From positions 1 to 64,000 of the forward strand of contig JBBHKE010002441.1 of assembly GCA_037447655.1 (NCBI GenBank): a stretch of 64,000 bases of DNA, read 5' to 3'. Every line of letters starts with the position of its first letter. Within the stretch, counting starts at the first letter, position 1. Below the pieces are notes generated by a model. The model saw nothing but the letters and a program-made list of their open reading frames with translations, had not been told where the DNA came from and ran no database searches. The translations under genes were made by a program, and so were the position numbers. The stretch comes from Zygnema cylindricum (Eukaryota; Streptophyta; Zygnematophyceae; Zygnematales; Zygnemataceae). Of this stretch, positions 12,001 through 22,962 are shown piece after piece.

Positions 12001-12556
12001 TACACTGTGAATCGTTATTAGCGTTTAGAAATTATTAGTGTCAATAACTAATTAATGTCATTAATACTAATTTGGTTATTGCAACTTTTAAAAAAAAATG
12101 TTTTATTGTAATTTCTCCATAACGTTGATTTAGGTACACCGGATCTGCCGTCATTATATAAACAGTAAAATAGGTAAAAGTACAAAATTTGACAATTCGT
12201 ACAACGTCGCGTCTTTTACTATAATTAAACCATAATTCTAATTTGGGTTTGCGAACGCGTTTGTCGCAAACTCGACTCCACGTTTATTCTAAGCACAGTT
12301 ATGTATGCAACCGACATAAGTTAGCTACCAGTTCTATACGATTTTCAGTAACGAAGTACAATGTTCTACGAACAAACACCTTCCATACACCACACTATTC
12401 ATGAAATATGTACGGTATGACCGTTAACGCTAATTTACAAGAACCGTAATTAATGTCATGGAAATATTAGATTTATTAACTGTATTTCAAGAATCAATGT
12501 CAAAATTCAGGGGTGTCGATATAGGGTAAATGACGCTAATAACAATTCACGGTGCA
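12001..12556. mobile_element. Family A MITE, copy A3
   Basis: TA-bounded, starting CACTGTGAATCGTTATTAGCG and ending with the reverse complement, CGCTAATAACAATTCACGGTG. The internal order (subterminal TTAATGTCATTAATACTAA, CACACTATTCA block) matches A2 and A6. It is separated by 3 nt from the next copy. Confidence 0.75.
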
Positions 12557-12559
12557 CGG

Positions 12560-12679
12560 TACACCGTGAATCGCTATTAGCGTCAATGACTCTAATTGCG
12601 GTACCCCGTTATTTTACCCAAATTCTCAAATAGAATTAATAAATACCCTTTAAAAAACAAATTAGACTAAATGATTTCC
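12560..12679 (+). mobile_element. Family A MITE, partial copy A4
   Basis: A left end (ACACCGTGAATCGCTATTAGCG) directly follows A3 and is interrupted after about 120 nt by the hAT-type MITE B1. Its right end is not seen; sequence beyond B1 (13510-13549) could be its continuation before the next insertion. Confidence 0.6.
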
Positions 12680-12687
12680 TTCAAAAC

Positions 12688-13501
12688 CATAGTTCAAAAG
12701 TAGTTGAAAGTAGGCCCATACAATATGCCTATTGTATGTAAAACATACAATATGACCTTAAGACCCATATTGTATGGGTCGTAAAATAAAATAAAATAGT
12801 AACAGGGTTGAGTTGCACATCGATCGATAAAGAATTAAACGTCATGTCTAAATTCTGAAAAACATTCGGACAAAATCTTTTTGTGTGAGTTTTGAGGGAC
12901 TTTTTATTTAATCCGTGAGATTTGAACGATCGGACGGTCGTTGATCAAAGTAGCGATCTAAGAAAATCACATGAAAAGCCCATAACACAACTTACGATAT
13001 GACTATTTGTCATATTAGCGTATGCAATTTTGAAGGCCACACTAAATAAAGCCTCAAATTGACTAACCAGGCAATATAGGACGATAAAAAAAAAATATTC
13101 CTCACTGCCAAAAATAATACCAAAACCTACCCATTGGTGGCTGCGAAAACACTTTGGCGGTTTCGCCCTTTCCGAAAAAACTATCAACTCCCCGTAATCT
13201 CTCTCATCGCACTCTCACTGCTCTCCACCGCGCTCATTTTATCTCCTCCGCACTTATTTCACTTATTTGGTTGCCCATCCGCGTTTTTTGTTTTTTTTCC
13301 CCGCGGAATGTCATCCTATGCCGTATCAGTTCGCTAAAAAAATTGAATGCGTTGTACTATGATCATCTGTCATATTCGTACATTCGTAGAAGAGTGTGCA
13401 CAACGGACACACATACAGTATGCCCACTCGACGCGAGTTTTGTGCCAAGTTTTGTGCGCCTACCAAAGGCTTACCATAAAAACGGCTATATTTGAACTAT
13501 G
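12688..13501. mobile_element. Family B hAT-type MITE, copy B1
   Basis: The 814-bp element has ends CATAGTTCAAAAGTAG and TTTGAACTATG, and a perfect 8-bp target duplication TTCAAAAC at 12680-12687 and 13502-13509. The 8-bp duplication and the CA...TG ends fit the hAT superfamily. It shares inner blocks with the other B copies (for example the CATACAATATG direct and inverted words). There is no transposase. Confidence 0.82.
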
Positions 13502-13549
13502 TTCAAAACCCCCGAATTCCCAAATAGGGTTAATAACCCTATTTGTTTC

Positions 13550-13592
13550 TGTTGAAAAGAGGTAATTAATAGTTCACTTCCCNNNNNNNNNN
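13550..13592 (+). mobile_element. First 33 bases of a Copia LTR, then a 10-N assembly gap
   Basis: From 13550 the sequence TGTTGAAAAGAGG onward equals the first 33 bases of the LTR of the Copia element at 15817-22026, but in plus orientation. It then runs straight into ten Ns (13583-13592). The sequence after the gap (CGTGTTCCCTATATGG) is not LTR. A whole element or solo LTR has probably been lost in assembly here. Confidence 0.75.
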
Positions 13593-13978
13593 CGTGTTCC
13601 CTATATGGCTGATGTAATACCCTATTTCACATGGGTTGAATAGTATTCACTTATTTGATCTCAAAAAAAAAAGAAACCACTCCCCGGAATTTGGGTTTAC
13701 TCTCAAGTATTGTTGTCAATCTAAAAATGTGATTATTAAAACGTTGCGATTATCGCTAAGTGTCACATTACCCATCAGCACTCTTTAACTCAGTAATAAT
13801 TTTGTTGTTACACATTGGGACACCTGAAAACCATGTACGACGAATCTGCGCTAAAATAAAATGTAAGTTTGATAAGTTACAATTACATGGGGCAATAGCT
13901 TGGATTGTTTCTTGATAACCGGTTTGCATTTTTGGAGAAAAAAGGATAACCAAAACTCAATTTCTCACGACTACCCAT
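13593..13978. other. Intergenic DNA right of the assembly gap
   Basis: No gene, terminal repeat or known element end is seen between the gap and MITE A5. Confidence 0.4.
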
Positions 13979-14516
13979 TACACTGTGAATCGCTATTAGC
14001 GTTGCAAAATTATTAGTGTAAAAATCTAACTGTTGTTATGAACTCTCATTTGGGTTTAAGGCCCCTCACCAAAGAAAAAAAAAACTCTAGTTTATTCACT
14101 TATGATAAGTTGGGTACACTTTATCCCATAATGTAGTCGGTATATCCCTTGTGCACATATTCAACATTCGAACATGTGAGAAAAAGTTTGTATGATTTCC
14201 CCCCGTCTTTATCACTGGGAATCGAATTTGAGTGTGCTTTTTAGTGTCGACACACTCACTTTCGCGTGTTGATGGATTTATCTGGCACTCTTTCTGTACG
14301 ATTGTACGAAGTAGTGAGCAATTTTAGTACAGACTTACACATTTTGTAAACTAAACTATTTAAAAAATCGTCAAATTAAAGTTATCGGCGCTAATCAAAC
14401 AACACGTTTACTTGCGTAAAAAAACAATTAGTGTTGTTAAGACTATTTTAGGTCCGAGGGTAAAAATTTGGGGGCGCCGAGTTAGCGTTATTACGCTAAT
14501 GGCAATTGACGGTGTA
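13979..14516. mobile_element. Family A MITE, copy A5
   Basis: Left end TACACTGTGAATCGCTATTAG; right end ACGCTAATGGCAATTGACGGTGTA. About 538 bp, with a more diverged interior than A2/A3. No coding capacity. Confidence 0.7.
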
Positions 14517-14818
14517 GTGGTATGTACATAGAAAACCTTCAATTATTTTCGTTTTTTGCTTCCTCGGCCGTACCCGATTTGTTTTTTTTTTTTTTTTAAT
14601 CACCCGGCAGAATTCAGACGGCCTTTTTGGCACCCGAATCCGTTTCGGATCCAACGCGGCCGTCCACGTACGAATAGAGTACGGATTTGGGTACCCGATT
14701 GTGACTATATATTGGTAAAAATATAGTACTATTTGGTGAAACCGTACTATATATTGGACTATGTCGCTGCAAAACTTTATTCTGCGTCAAACGATATATC
14801 TTGCCCCTTGACGCTCGA
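14517..14818. other. Spacer between two family A MITEs
   Basis: Contains a T run near 14582-14597 and sequence resembling the 41230-41360 spacer (CCGGATCCGA-type GC-rich words). No gene. Confidence 0.4.
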
Positions 14819-15367
14819 TACACCTTGAATCGTTATTAGCGTTAAAAAAATAGTAGTGTTAAAAATTAATTAGCGTTATTAACGCTAATTTGGATTTTTC
14901 AAGATTTCGAAAAAAAATAGTTTACTATATCAAGATGTTCAGAATAAAATAGGTAAAAGTACAAAATCTGACAAACTGTACACCGTCGCGTTCTTTTTCT
15001 CTAATTTATTCATAAATATAATTTGGGTTTTCTCCTGTATAATTAATACACGATCAATATATTCACACTTAAATAGGCACGATCTCATTCGGCCTTTTAT
15101 TCTGAGCGCATTTTTACGTGCGATCGCGATTATTTTAATTCATATTTCGTACTTTTCTAATTAACAAACTTCCAATATGTACAGACGGACGCGTCGGTAC
15201 ACCACACTATTCAGTAAAATCATAAATTATAATTATTAACGCTAATTCACTAGAACCTTAATTAAAATAAACAAAATTCAGTGTTATCAATTCTATTTTA
15301 GGCATAACACAAGAAAATTGGGGGCGTCGATACAACGTTCACAACGCTAATGACGTTTCAAGGTGTA
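14819..15367. mobile_element. Family A MITE, copy A6
   Basis: TACACCTTGAATCGTTATTAG at the left and the reverse complement at the right, ending TTTCAAGGTGTA. About 549 bp; it shares the ACCACACTATTCAGTAAAAT block with A3. It abuts A7 with no real spacer. Confidence 0.75.
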
Positions 15368-15816
15368 GACCGCTAATCGTTATTAGAGTAAAAAAAAATA
15401 TTGTAAACGCTAATTTAGTGTTAATAACGCTAATTTGTGATTTTGTGTCCGAATAAAAAAAACATTAATATTAATTTGGCACTTAATGCCAATTTGTGTG
15501 ACGACTTCGTATGGTGTACGCTGAGTTTGCATCCTTCCTATTTCAAGTTAAAGGGTACTATCCTGACAGCTTTCGTCGAAGCACGTACTTGTGCAGTTTG
15601 GAAATCGTACGAAAGATGTAAATTAGAGTAAAATTAACGTTATTTTTTACTTTATATTTCGTAATGTCTTTCCGGCGGCTAATTGGTACTATAATTTAAT
15701 TTTGATGCGAAGCGCACTTAATGTTGTAAAATTGAGATGTCACGACGACGTGATATACGTAAACGAGCTTCTCGTACATCACACTAAATTCGACAAACGT
15801 AATATAAAGTGGTTAA

Positions 15817-16706
15817 TGAAATTTTGTGGTCTCCATTGACCCACAGAATGAGCAGCCTATGTATTGCCTCTAGGATAATATTTGCCCCTTCTACTTTCCC
15901 ACTGAATAAGCGCCGCCCAGGCACACAAATTTTTTGACCACTCTCACCCTTGTGAGGACAAGACTCCCCTGAGTCAAACTCAAAAAAAATCACTGAATTT
16001 GCTCACCCGAGCAGTAAGTTATGGTTGGTTAAAGATGACCTTTATAGTTACAAGCTCTCTTAGAGAGAGAGGTACCTAAATGTTACTAAGTCTCGGTCTG
16101 CCTACTCACGACTACCTACTACTAAACCCTAGTCCAATAGGAACACTATAAAGTACAAGAAGGTACAATAGGCGATGTACTTATTGTACGACCATTGTAC
16201 GACAAGGTCTACAAGGTGACACCTGTCATATCGGAAGCCATGGTTCCTCCTCCCATCTTCTCCGGTATCAAATAATGTGGCGCCACGTGGCACCGCGTGA
16301 CGCTATCTCCGTATGCCGCCAAAAAGCTCACTTCGCGTGGCGGCTATAATGTCGGCCGTCCGATCAAAACATATTTTACACGGTTCAGATTCGCGTACAT
16401 GCAGAAATTGCTCCTTTTGGTTAGTCTGTTGTTAATTAGCTGTTACGTTAATGTTTATATATTTATGAAACCTTTCACGTGTATCGTTTCTTAATGCCTT
16501 AATGGTTAAGGCGTTAGGCTATATAGAATCTAGAGGTCACAAGTTCAAATCTAGACTTAAGTATCATTTTAGTAAAATACCTTTAACTGCAAAAACTGCC
16601 ACTTTCTAAATATGGCGGCAGCCATGGCGCGCCTTTGATCCTCACTCTCTTTCTTTAAAACAAAACTAAAATAGGGAAGTGAACTATTAATTACCTCTTT
16701 TCAACA
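15817..16706 (-). repeat. 3' LTR of the Copia element
   Basis: 890 bp, same length as the 5' LTR. The 14 differences in 15817-16030 and about 15 in 16429-16706 contrast with no difference in 16031-16351. It carries the tRNA-like module T2 in the opposite orientation to the element. Confidence 0.92.
16500..16556 (+). other. tRNA-like module T2 (3' LTR)
   Basis: TGGTTAAGGCGTTAGGCT resembles a class II tRNA D-arm/A-box, and AGGTCACAAGTTCAAATC contains a B-box-like AGTTCAAATC at 16542-16551. The A-B spacing is short and the acceptor stem is missing, so this is a tRNA-derived Pol III-like promoter module rather than a tRNA gene. Confidence 0.5.
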
Positions 16707-16716
16707 CTCCCCTTAA
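16707..16716 (-). promoter_or_regulatory. Polypurine tract of the Copia element
   Basis: TTAAGGGGAG in element sense, immediately followed by the LTR start TGTTGA. It primes plus-strand synthesis in LTR retrotransposons. Confidence 0.75.
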
Positions 16717-16719
16717 TTC

Positions 16720-17273
16720 CTAGTCAGTTTTCAATTTTAATCCACAGTTTTCTCTGCAATAAATCAACTTAGGGGAAGGCACTACTTTTGTCATCATGTC
16801 TGCAATCATTTCTCTATCAGTACTATGAACCAGTTTAATAATTTTATTTTCTACCTTCTCTCTGACAAAGCTTAGTCTAATATCTATATGCTTAGCTTTG
16901 AAGTGATATTTTGGATTTGCTGCAATAGAGATAGCAGCTTGATTATCACAAAAAACATTTTGAGTTCCAAACTTCATGAACCCAAGTTCTTCAAGAAGAG
17001 ATTTAACCCACATTAATTCTTTGGTGGCAGCACAGGAAGCCATGTATTCAGCCTTCATAGTGGACTGAGCAACTACTTTTTGTTGCTTGCTACTCCAACA
17101 ACATGCACCAGATCCAATTTGCAACACATATCCAGTCGTACACCTCCTTAAAGGCACATCTCCATAACTGGCATCACTCTAAGTGGTGATGTCAGTGTGC
17201 TCCCCTCCCAAATGCAACCATAATTCCCTTGTCCCCACCAGATACCTCATCACCCTTTTGGCAGCCTTCAATC
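16720..17273 (-). pseudogene. Copia RNase H region (broken)
   Basis: The open part (17157-16720) contains CCWSSKQQKVVAQSTMKAEY, the DNQAAI acidic site and the KHIDIR motif, all hallmarks of Copia RNase H. The upstream part (to 17273) is readable in the same frame (RLKAAKRVMRYL) but has an in-frame TAG near 17177 and a frameshift relative to the reverse transcriptase. It would degrade the RNA strand of the RNA-DNA hybrid during replication. Confidence 0.85.
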
Positions 17274-18235
17274 TCACTTTCTTGGTTCATTTAGATTTCT
17301 ATTAAGGACACCTACAGCTGCAGCTATATCCCGACGGGTGCATTTCATAAAATAAATTAAACTGCCTACAATCTGCCGATAAGGGATATTTTCTATAAAT
17401 TTTCTTTCTATCTCATCCATCTCATCATTAATGATCAATATTCCTCCCTCTTCACTCCCCTCACTCACTTTCTTCAAATCCATGGGAGTAGTACATCCGT
17501 TTGCTTTCTCCATTTGAAATTTTTCTAGCATATAACAGACTTGCTTCTTTTTGAGTGAGTCTTATAATTCTATTCCCTCTATATTCTCCATCTGAATTCC
17601 CAAAATGTACTTTGCTTCGCCAAGATCTTTCATATCAAAACTGCTTCTAAGATCCCGTTTTAGTTTGTTAATTTTATCTAAGGACTTGCTTAAGACCAAC
17701 AAATCATCCACATAAATAGCAATAAATATCACTCCATTCTCATCCTCAAATAAATATATAGAGTGATCTGAACTAATTCTGATATACCCCAAACCGGTCA
17801 AAAATTCGTCGAGCTTTATATTCCACTGTCGCGGGGCTTGCTTAAGCCCATAGAGTGATTTTATCAGTTTGCAAACTTTGTTTTCTTCCCCACTTTCCAC
17901 GAATCCTTCCGGTTGCCTCATGTATATTTCTTCTTCTAACTCTCCGTGCAAAAAGGCAGTTTTAATATCCATGTGGTGGATTTCCATATCCTCCGCTGCC
18001 GCTATACTTAAAAGGATTTTCTAACAGAAGGAAATCTGACTACAGGTGCAAAGGTTTCTTCGTAGTCTATCCCCTCTTTCTGAGTATAACCTTTTGCAAC
18101 TAACCTAGCTTTGGACCTCTCAATGGCATTATCCGGGTTTAATTTAAGTTTAAATACCCACTTAGATCCGATCCGTTTTCGGTCCGGTGGACAATCTACC
18201 AACTCCCATGTATTGGCTTCCATGATAGAGGCCAT
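17274..18235 (-). pseudogene. Copia reverse transcriptase (broken)
   Basis: Three consecutive open stretches cover the RVT_2 domain: one with [17 protein letters not shown] and [20 protein letters not shown], one with MDIKTAFLHGELEEEIYM and the catalytic YVDD, and one with the C-terminal LEKF...PYRQIVGSLIY region. A frameshift from one extra A lies near 18020, and an in-frame TAA ends the second stretch at 17562. The domain order and spacing are otherwise normal. Confidence 0.9.
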
Positions 18236-19600
18236 TTATTCATTTATAACTGTGATCCACCGGCTACTTTCTGGAGTGTTTATGGCCTCTAAGTATGTTT
18301 GAGGTTCATCTGGGTGAGACATCTTGCTGAGTTGGTTATTTACTTGTCTTTCTTGAAGTCGTTTACTACTTCTTCTTCCCCCTTCAAAATCGGACGCCGG
18401 TATGGAACGCATCCTTGGGTTTTGTTTTGGGAGATTTTCAGCTCCCCTATCTTCCAATTCTGGTGTCTCATCAAGTTCCTCATCGGTTTTGACTTCGTAT
18501 TGTGGCGTTGCCTCGGGTGTTGTCCTTTCCTCCTTCTCCTTTGGTAGATCTGCAGATTTTTCTTTTTCTCCCTCTTCTTTCTCTTCATTTTCAAAGTCAA
18601 AGTCAAAAAACTGATCCGTTTCAAATCTGATTTTGACTTCCCTATTATATTTGAATGGATCAATGGAATTCTCTTCATTCATCACCACTATGTGTTTTAC
18701 CATGATTATATCTCTCTTTTTCAAGTCATACACCTGGTATCCTTTTGTGCTCCCATCATATCCTACAAGATATCCTGACTTCCCTCTCCCCTCTAACTTC
18801 CATTTAGTCTTATCGGAATCCAAACTGTAGACTTGACTTCCGAACACTCTCAAACTAGACAAATCAGGATTTCTTCCTGTCCACCTCTCATACGGGGTTT
18901 CCTCTTTATTTGCTGAAGTTAGGACTCTATTTTTGATGAAATTAGCATAGTTCATAGACTCCGCCCAAAACTGCAACCATATCCTCTTATCAGTTAACAT
19001 ACTTCTAGACATATCTCCTAAAGTTCTATTCACTCTTTCTGCTACTCCATTTTGTTACGGATTATAGGGAACAATTTTCTCATGATGAATTCCTTCTTCT
19101 TTAAGATATTCTTCAAATTCCCTTGAGGTCTATTCTTTCCCATTATCACTTCTTATCTCTTTTATTGAGGCTTCGTGTAGTTTTTCACTCCATATTTTAT
19201 ACTCTTTGAAACATCTTAATACCTCTGACTTATGTCTGAGAAAGTATACCTTCGTGTATCTAGACCAATCATTTGTGATGGTTAACATCCATCTCTTCCC
19301 GCCATGTGAAGCATACCTAGCAGGTCCCCAAACATCAGTGTGAACTAGATCTAATACTTTCTCTCTCTTAAATGTGGTTGCCTTTGGAAATGGAAGTCTA
19401 TGAATCTTCCCTTGGGCACATCCACTCCAATCATCAAAGGTCTCATCATCCTCAAAAGTAATACCCTCCACTATTCCCTTTTTCTTCATTTTCTTTAATC
19501 TATCTAGATGCACATGCCCCAACCTTTTATGCCAAAGCATCATCTCACTTGCACACGAGTAGAGAACACTCTTTTCATTGCAAAGAACAATTCTGAACAT
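18236..19600 (-). pseudogene. Copia integrase (broken)
   Basis: GAG-pre-integrase (LWHKRLGHVHLDRL with a downstream CAQGK), the integrase core (HTDVWGPA and SDNGKE), and the C-terminal region (YLVGYD...YDLKKRDIIM) are readable. Stops interrupt it at 19130, near 19058 and at 18238; the second stands where PYNP-Q-QNG is expected, so a C-to-T change of a Gln codon is likely. A frameshift near 19590 separates it from protease. Confidence 0.88.
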
Positions 19601-21156
19601 TCCTTGACGCCCTTCTCAGCTATGAAATAAACCTCATTATCAAAGCTTGCTGTGAAGATTCCTTTCCTAGTTCCTGTTTCAAACTCCTTTTCATCTAGGA
19701 CAGCTGTTGAGACTAGGTTCTTGCTAAGCTGTGGAATGTAAAGAACGTCTGAGAGTGTTACAATTGAGGCCTTTCCATCAACTAGAACCTTCAAGTCAAC
19801 AGTTCCAACAAGACTTGTGGTTTCTACTCTATCATCTCCGTACTCTATCTCAACTGTTGGGATCTCTCTCAGTTTAGTGAACCACCGCTTATCTTTGCAC
19901 ATATGCATTGAAGCCCCTGAGTCTATGATCCACCCATCCTTGGGTGGATCCCTCTTACCTCCGGAAGCACACTTTTGTCTCCGTGGAATGTCGACATGCT
20001 TTTCAATGTTTTTCGGATTAAGAAGAAGCTCCTCAAGCTCCTCTTCTGGTTCAATTTTTCCTTCCACTTCTTCATCATGAACTTGAGTCACGAAAGCCTT
20101 TTTCTTTCCTCCATCCCTTGAGGTTCCTTGACCATCTTTCAGTCGAAGATCTGCAAGTTTGACACAATCTGCCATATAGTGTCCCGGTTTCTTGCAGAAG
20201 TGACATAATCCTCCTCGAGAAGTTCCTCTCCCCTGTATATCAAATCTGCCACCTCCTTGTCCTCTTCCACCAAAGTTTCGATAAGGATCTTTCCCTCTCC
20301 CCTCATCACGCTTCCGCCAATCAGCTCCTGCAAACAATGCTTGAACACTTGGACTCCCTCTCCTAAGCTCTATGGTGTTTTCTTTCACTAAAATCATTCC
20401 CACTGTGTCATCCCAATTCCAATTGCTATCTCCCATGTCTTGCAATCGGTTAATGATATTCTCATACTCTTCAGGTAGTTTCATCATTAATGTGTTCACT
20501 CTTTGTCTCTCGGACCATGAGTTACCTACACTCTCTAACTCTCCAAATAATGCTCCTAAATCATTGCAATAATTATTCATACTTCCTCCTTTATAAGTAT
20601 AAGCTACAATCTTATTTTCGGCCAATTGTTGTTGCTGCAATGATCCACTCTTATATTTGTTAACTAGTGATATCCAAATCTGAGATGAAGATTTGACATG
20701 CATAAGGGGAATGGCAATGCCCTTTGCTACACTTTTAAGAATTAAGAGCTTAGCAACCTTGTCTTTGTAGTTCCACTTTTCATACTCCGATCTTTTGGTC
20801 TGAACCCTTGTCGCCGTTTTTGGTGGTGCTGCTGCCGGTATCGCCTTCGGCAATGGTGTCACTTGAGTTGCAACTCCTCCCTTTTCTCCTTCCATGACAA
20901 TCTCCTCTCCTTCCTCATCTTCATCCTCGGTGATGGTGGCAGCTGTTCTACCAACTGTAGAGGCGGAGGTGCCAGAAAAACGTGTCCCTCCAAACCCAGG
21001 TGGAGGTGGGCATCGAATTTGTCCAGACACTATGCCCCATAGATGCTTCTCAAATAGTTCTCCCTCCATCATCATTTCCCAATAAAGAAAGTCTGATCCA
21101 TCAAATATGGGCACCCTAGAGGGTGGGCCCATAACCTGAAATTCTGTGGTCTCCAT
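19540..21156 (-). pseudogene. Copia gag and protease
   Basis: A long open stretch (538 codons). The gag capsid-like part carries the UBN2 type pattern (LLILKSVAKGIAIPL, ENKIVAYTYKGGSMNNYCND), followed by a zinc knuckle CHFCKKPGHYMADC and the aspartic protease motif WIIDSGASMHMC. Two starts are possible: 21156, inside the LTR (METTEFQ), or 21132, only four bases beyond the LTR (MGPPSR). The second is a better gag start, but either way there is almost no leader and no clear tRNA primer site. The frame is intact, but pol cannot be reached without a shift near 19590. Confidence 0.88.
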
Positions 21157-22026
21157 TGACCCACAGAATGAGCAGCCTATGTAATGCCTCTAGGATAATA
21201 TTTGCCCCTTCTACTTTCCCGCTGAATAAGCGCCGCCCAGGCACACAAAGATTCTGACCACTCTCACCTTTGTGAGGAGAAGACTCCCCTGAGTCAAACG
21301 CAAAAAGAATCACTTAATTTGCTCACCCGAGCAGTAAGTTATGGCTGGTCAAAGATGACCTTTATAGTTACAAGCTCTCTTAGAGAGAGAGGTACCTAAA
21401 TGTTACTAAGTCTCGGTCTGCCTACTCACGACTACCTACTACTAAACCCTAGTCCAATAGGAACACTATAAAGTACAAGAAGGTACAATAGGCGATGTAC
21501 TTATTGTACGACCATTGTACGACAAGGTCTACAAGGTGACACCTGTCATATCGGAAGCCATGGTTCCTCCTCCCATCTTCTCCGGTATCAAATAATGTGG
21601 CGCCACGTGGCACCGCGTGACGCTATCTCCGTATGCCGCCAAAAAGCTCACTTCGCGTGGCGGCTATAATGCCGGCCGTCCGATCAAAACATATTTTACA
21701 CGGTTCAGATTCGCGTACATGCAGAAATTGCTCCTTTTGGTTAGTCTGCTGTTAATTAGCTGTTACGTTAATATTTATATATTTATGAAACCTGTCACTT
21801 GTATCATTTCTTAACGCCTTAATGGTTAAGGCGTTAGGCTAAATAGAATCTAGAGGTCACAGGTTCAAATTGAGACTTAGGCATCATTTTAGTAAAATAC
21901 CTTTAACTGCAAAAGCTGCCACTTTCTAAATATGGTGGCAGCCATGGCGCGCCTTTGATCCTCACTCTCTTTCTTTAAAACAAAACTAAAATAGGGAAGT
22001 GAACTATTAATTTCCTCTTTTCAACA
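21137..22026 (-). repeat. 5' LTR of the Copia element
   Basis: 890 bp, aligned without gaps to the 3' LTR. Starts TGTTGAAAAGAGG in element sense. Contains tRNA-like module T3. The last bases run into the gag start with only GGTT between. Confidence 0.92.
21820..21876 (+). other. tRNA-like module T3 (5' LTR)
   Basis: Same position as T2. The B-box-like segment here is GGTTCAAATT (21862-21871), closer to the Pol III consensus than T2. Antisense to the retrotransposon, so transcription from it would run away from gag-pol into the left-hand flank of A7's right arm. Confidence 0.5.
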
Positions 22027-22226
22027 GTTAACACTATATAAATTCCTTCCATACTAGCGTTAGTTAATGCAAATAACAATAATTTAAATTTTGGGCCGAA
22101 AAAGCCTCGTCAAAATTAGTGTTATTAACACTAATAACGATTAGCGGTTTAGTATATAATATAGACTTTCATAAATACAGTGAGATGGTAAATCTACCAA
22201 CATAGAACACCAGAATTTGTCTAGAG

Positions 22227-22487
22227 CATAGTTCAAAAGTAGGTAAAAGTAGGCCCATACAATATGCTTAACGCAAAACATACAATATGACCTTAAGACC
22301 CATAATGTATTGGTCGCAAAATGAAAAAAAAAAGTAACATGGTTGAGTTGCACATCGTTCGATAGTGATTTAAACGTCATTGGGCGGTCGCTGATCAAAG
22401 TAGCGATCAAAAAGATGACATGAAAAGCCCATAACACAACTTCCGCCCACCAAAGGCCTACAATAAAACGCCTACTTTTGAACTATG
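22227..22487 (-). mobile_element. Family B hAT-type MITE, copy B2
   Basis: 261 bp, CATAGTTCAAAAGTAGG...CTTTTGAACTATG. Target duplication GTCTAGAG at 22219-22226 and 22488-22495, matching the TCTAGA core preferred by several hAT groups. Inverted relative to B3. Confidence 0.82.
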
Positions 22488-22495
22488 GTCTAGAG

Positions 22496-22762
22496 CATAG
22501 TTCAAAAGTAGGCGTTTTATGGTAGGCCTTTGGTCGGCGTCTTCATCATAAGTTGTGTTATGGGAATTTCATGTGATATTCTTAGATCGATCAGTGACCG
22601 TCCGATCGTATGAATCTGACCGTGTAAATAAATATTTTTGGTCCAAATGTTTTAATTGGTCTGAATAGGTCCGAATATACTATGGGTCTTAAGGTCATAT
22701 TGTATGTTTTGCATACAATAGGCATATTGTACGGGTCCACTTTCACCTACTTTTGAACTATG
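22496..22762 (+). mobile_element. Family B hAT-type MITE, copy B3
   Basis: 267 bp, same ends as B2, opposite orientation. GTCTAGAG flanks it at 22488-22495 and 22763-22770, so B2 and B3 share the middle duplication. Either one landed in the other's duplicated target or the pair moved together. Confidence 0.82.
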
Positions 22763-22962
22763 GTCTAGAGCTTAAGAATCTTGTTGGATCAAAAATCGGT
22801 CGGAAGACAGAAAATGAATCGACGTGGCATTTGTCTTTGCTTGCCATAAATTTCAAGGTTAGGTTGCGTCTCCATGTACTTGAAACTTAGAGAATTTAAT
22901 TTGTTTTTTAACGCGGATTCGGCGACCCAACTTTTAGATGTCCCTATGTGTAACAACGAAAC

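Larger units (their letters stand above)
15817..22026 (-). mobile_element. Full-length Ty1/Copia LTR retrotransposon, decayed
   Basis: The 6,210-bp element has two 890-bp LTRs in direct orientation and a perfect 5-bp target duplication GTTAA (15812-15816 and 22027-22031). LTR ends are TG...CA in element sense. The order gag, protease, integrase, reverse transcriptase, RNase H is the Copia order. A polypurine tract (TTAAGGGGAG) stands directly before the 3' LTR. By hand count about three frameshifts and five in-frame stops interrupt gag-pol, so it is not autonomous. The LTRs differ by about 30 substitutions and no indels, so it is not a very recent insertion. Confidence 0.93.
15366..22151. mobile_element. 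Family A MITE, copy A7, split by a Copia element
   Basis: The left arm is 15366-15816 (starts TAGACCGCTAATCGTTATTAG) and the right arm is 22032-22151 (ends CTAATAACGATTAGCGGTTTA, the reverse complement). Joined, they give about 571 bp, the normal length for the family, with one copy of GTTAA. The MITE was therefore in place before the Copia element landed in it. Confidence 0.8.
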
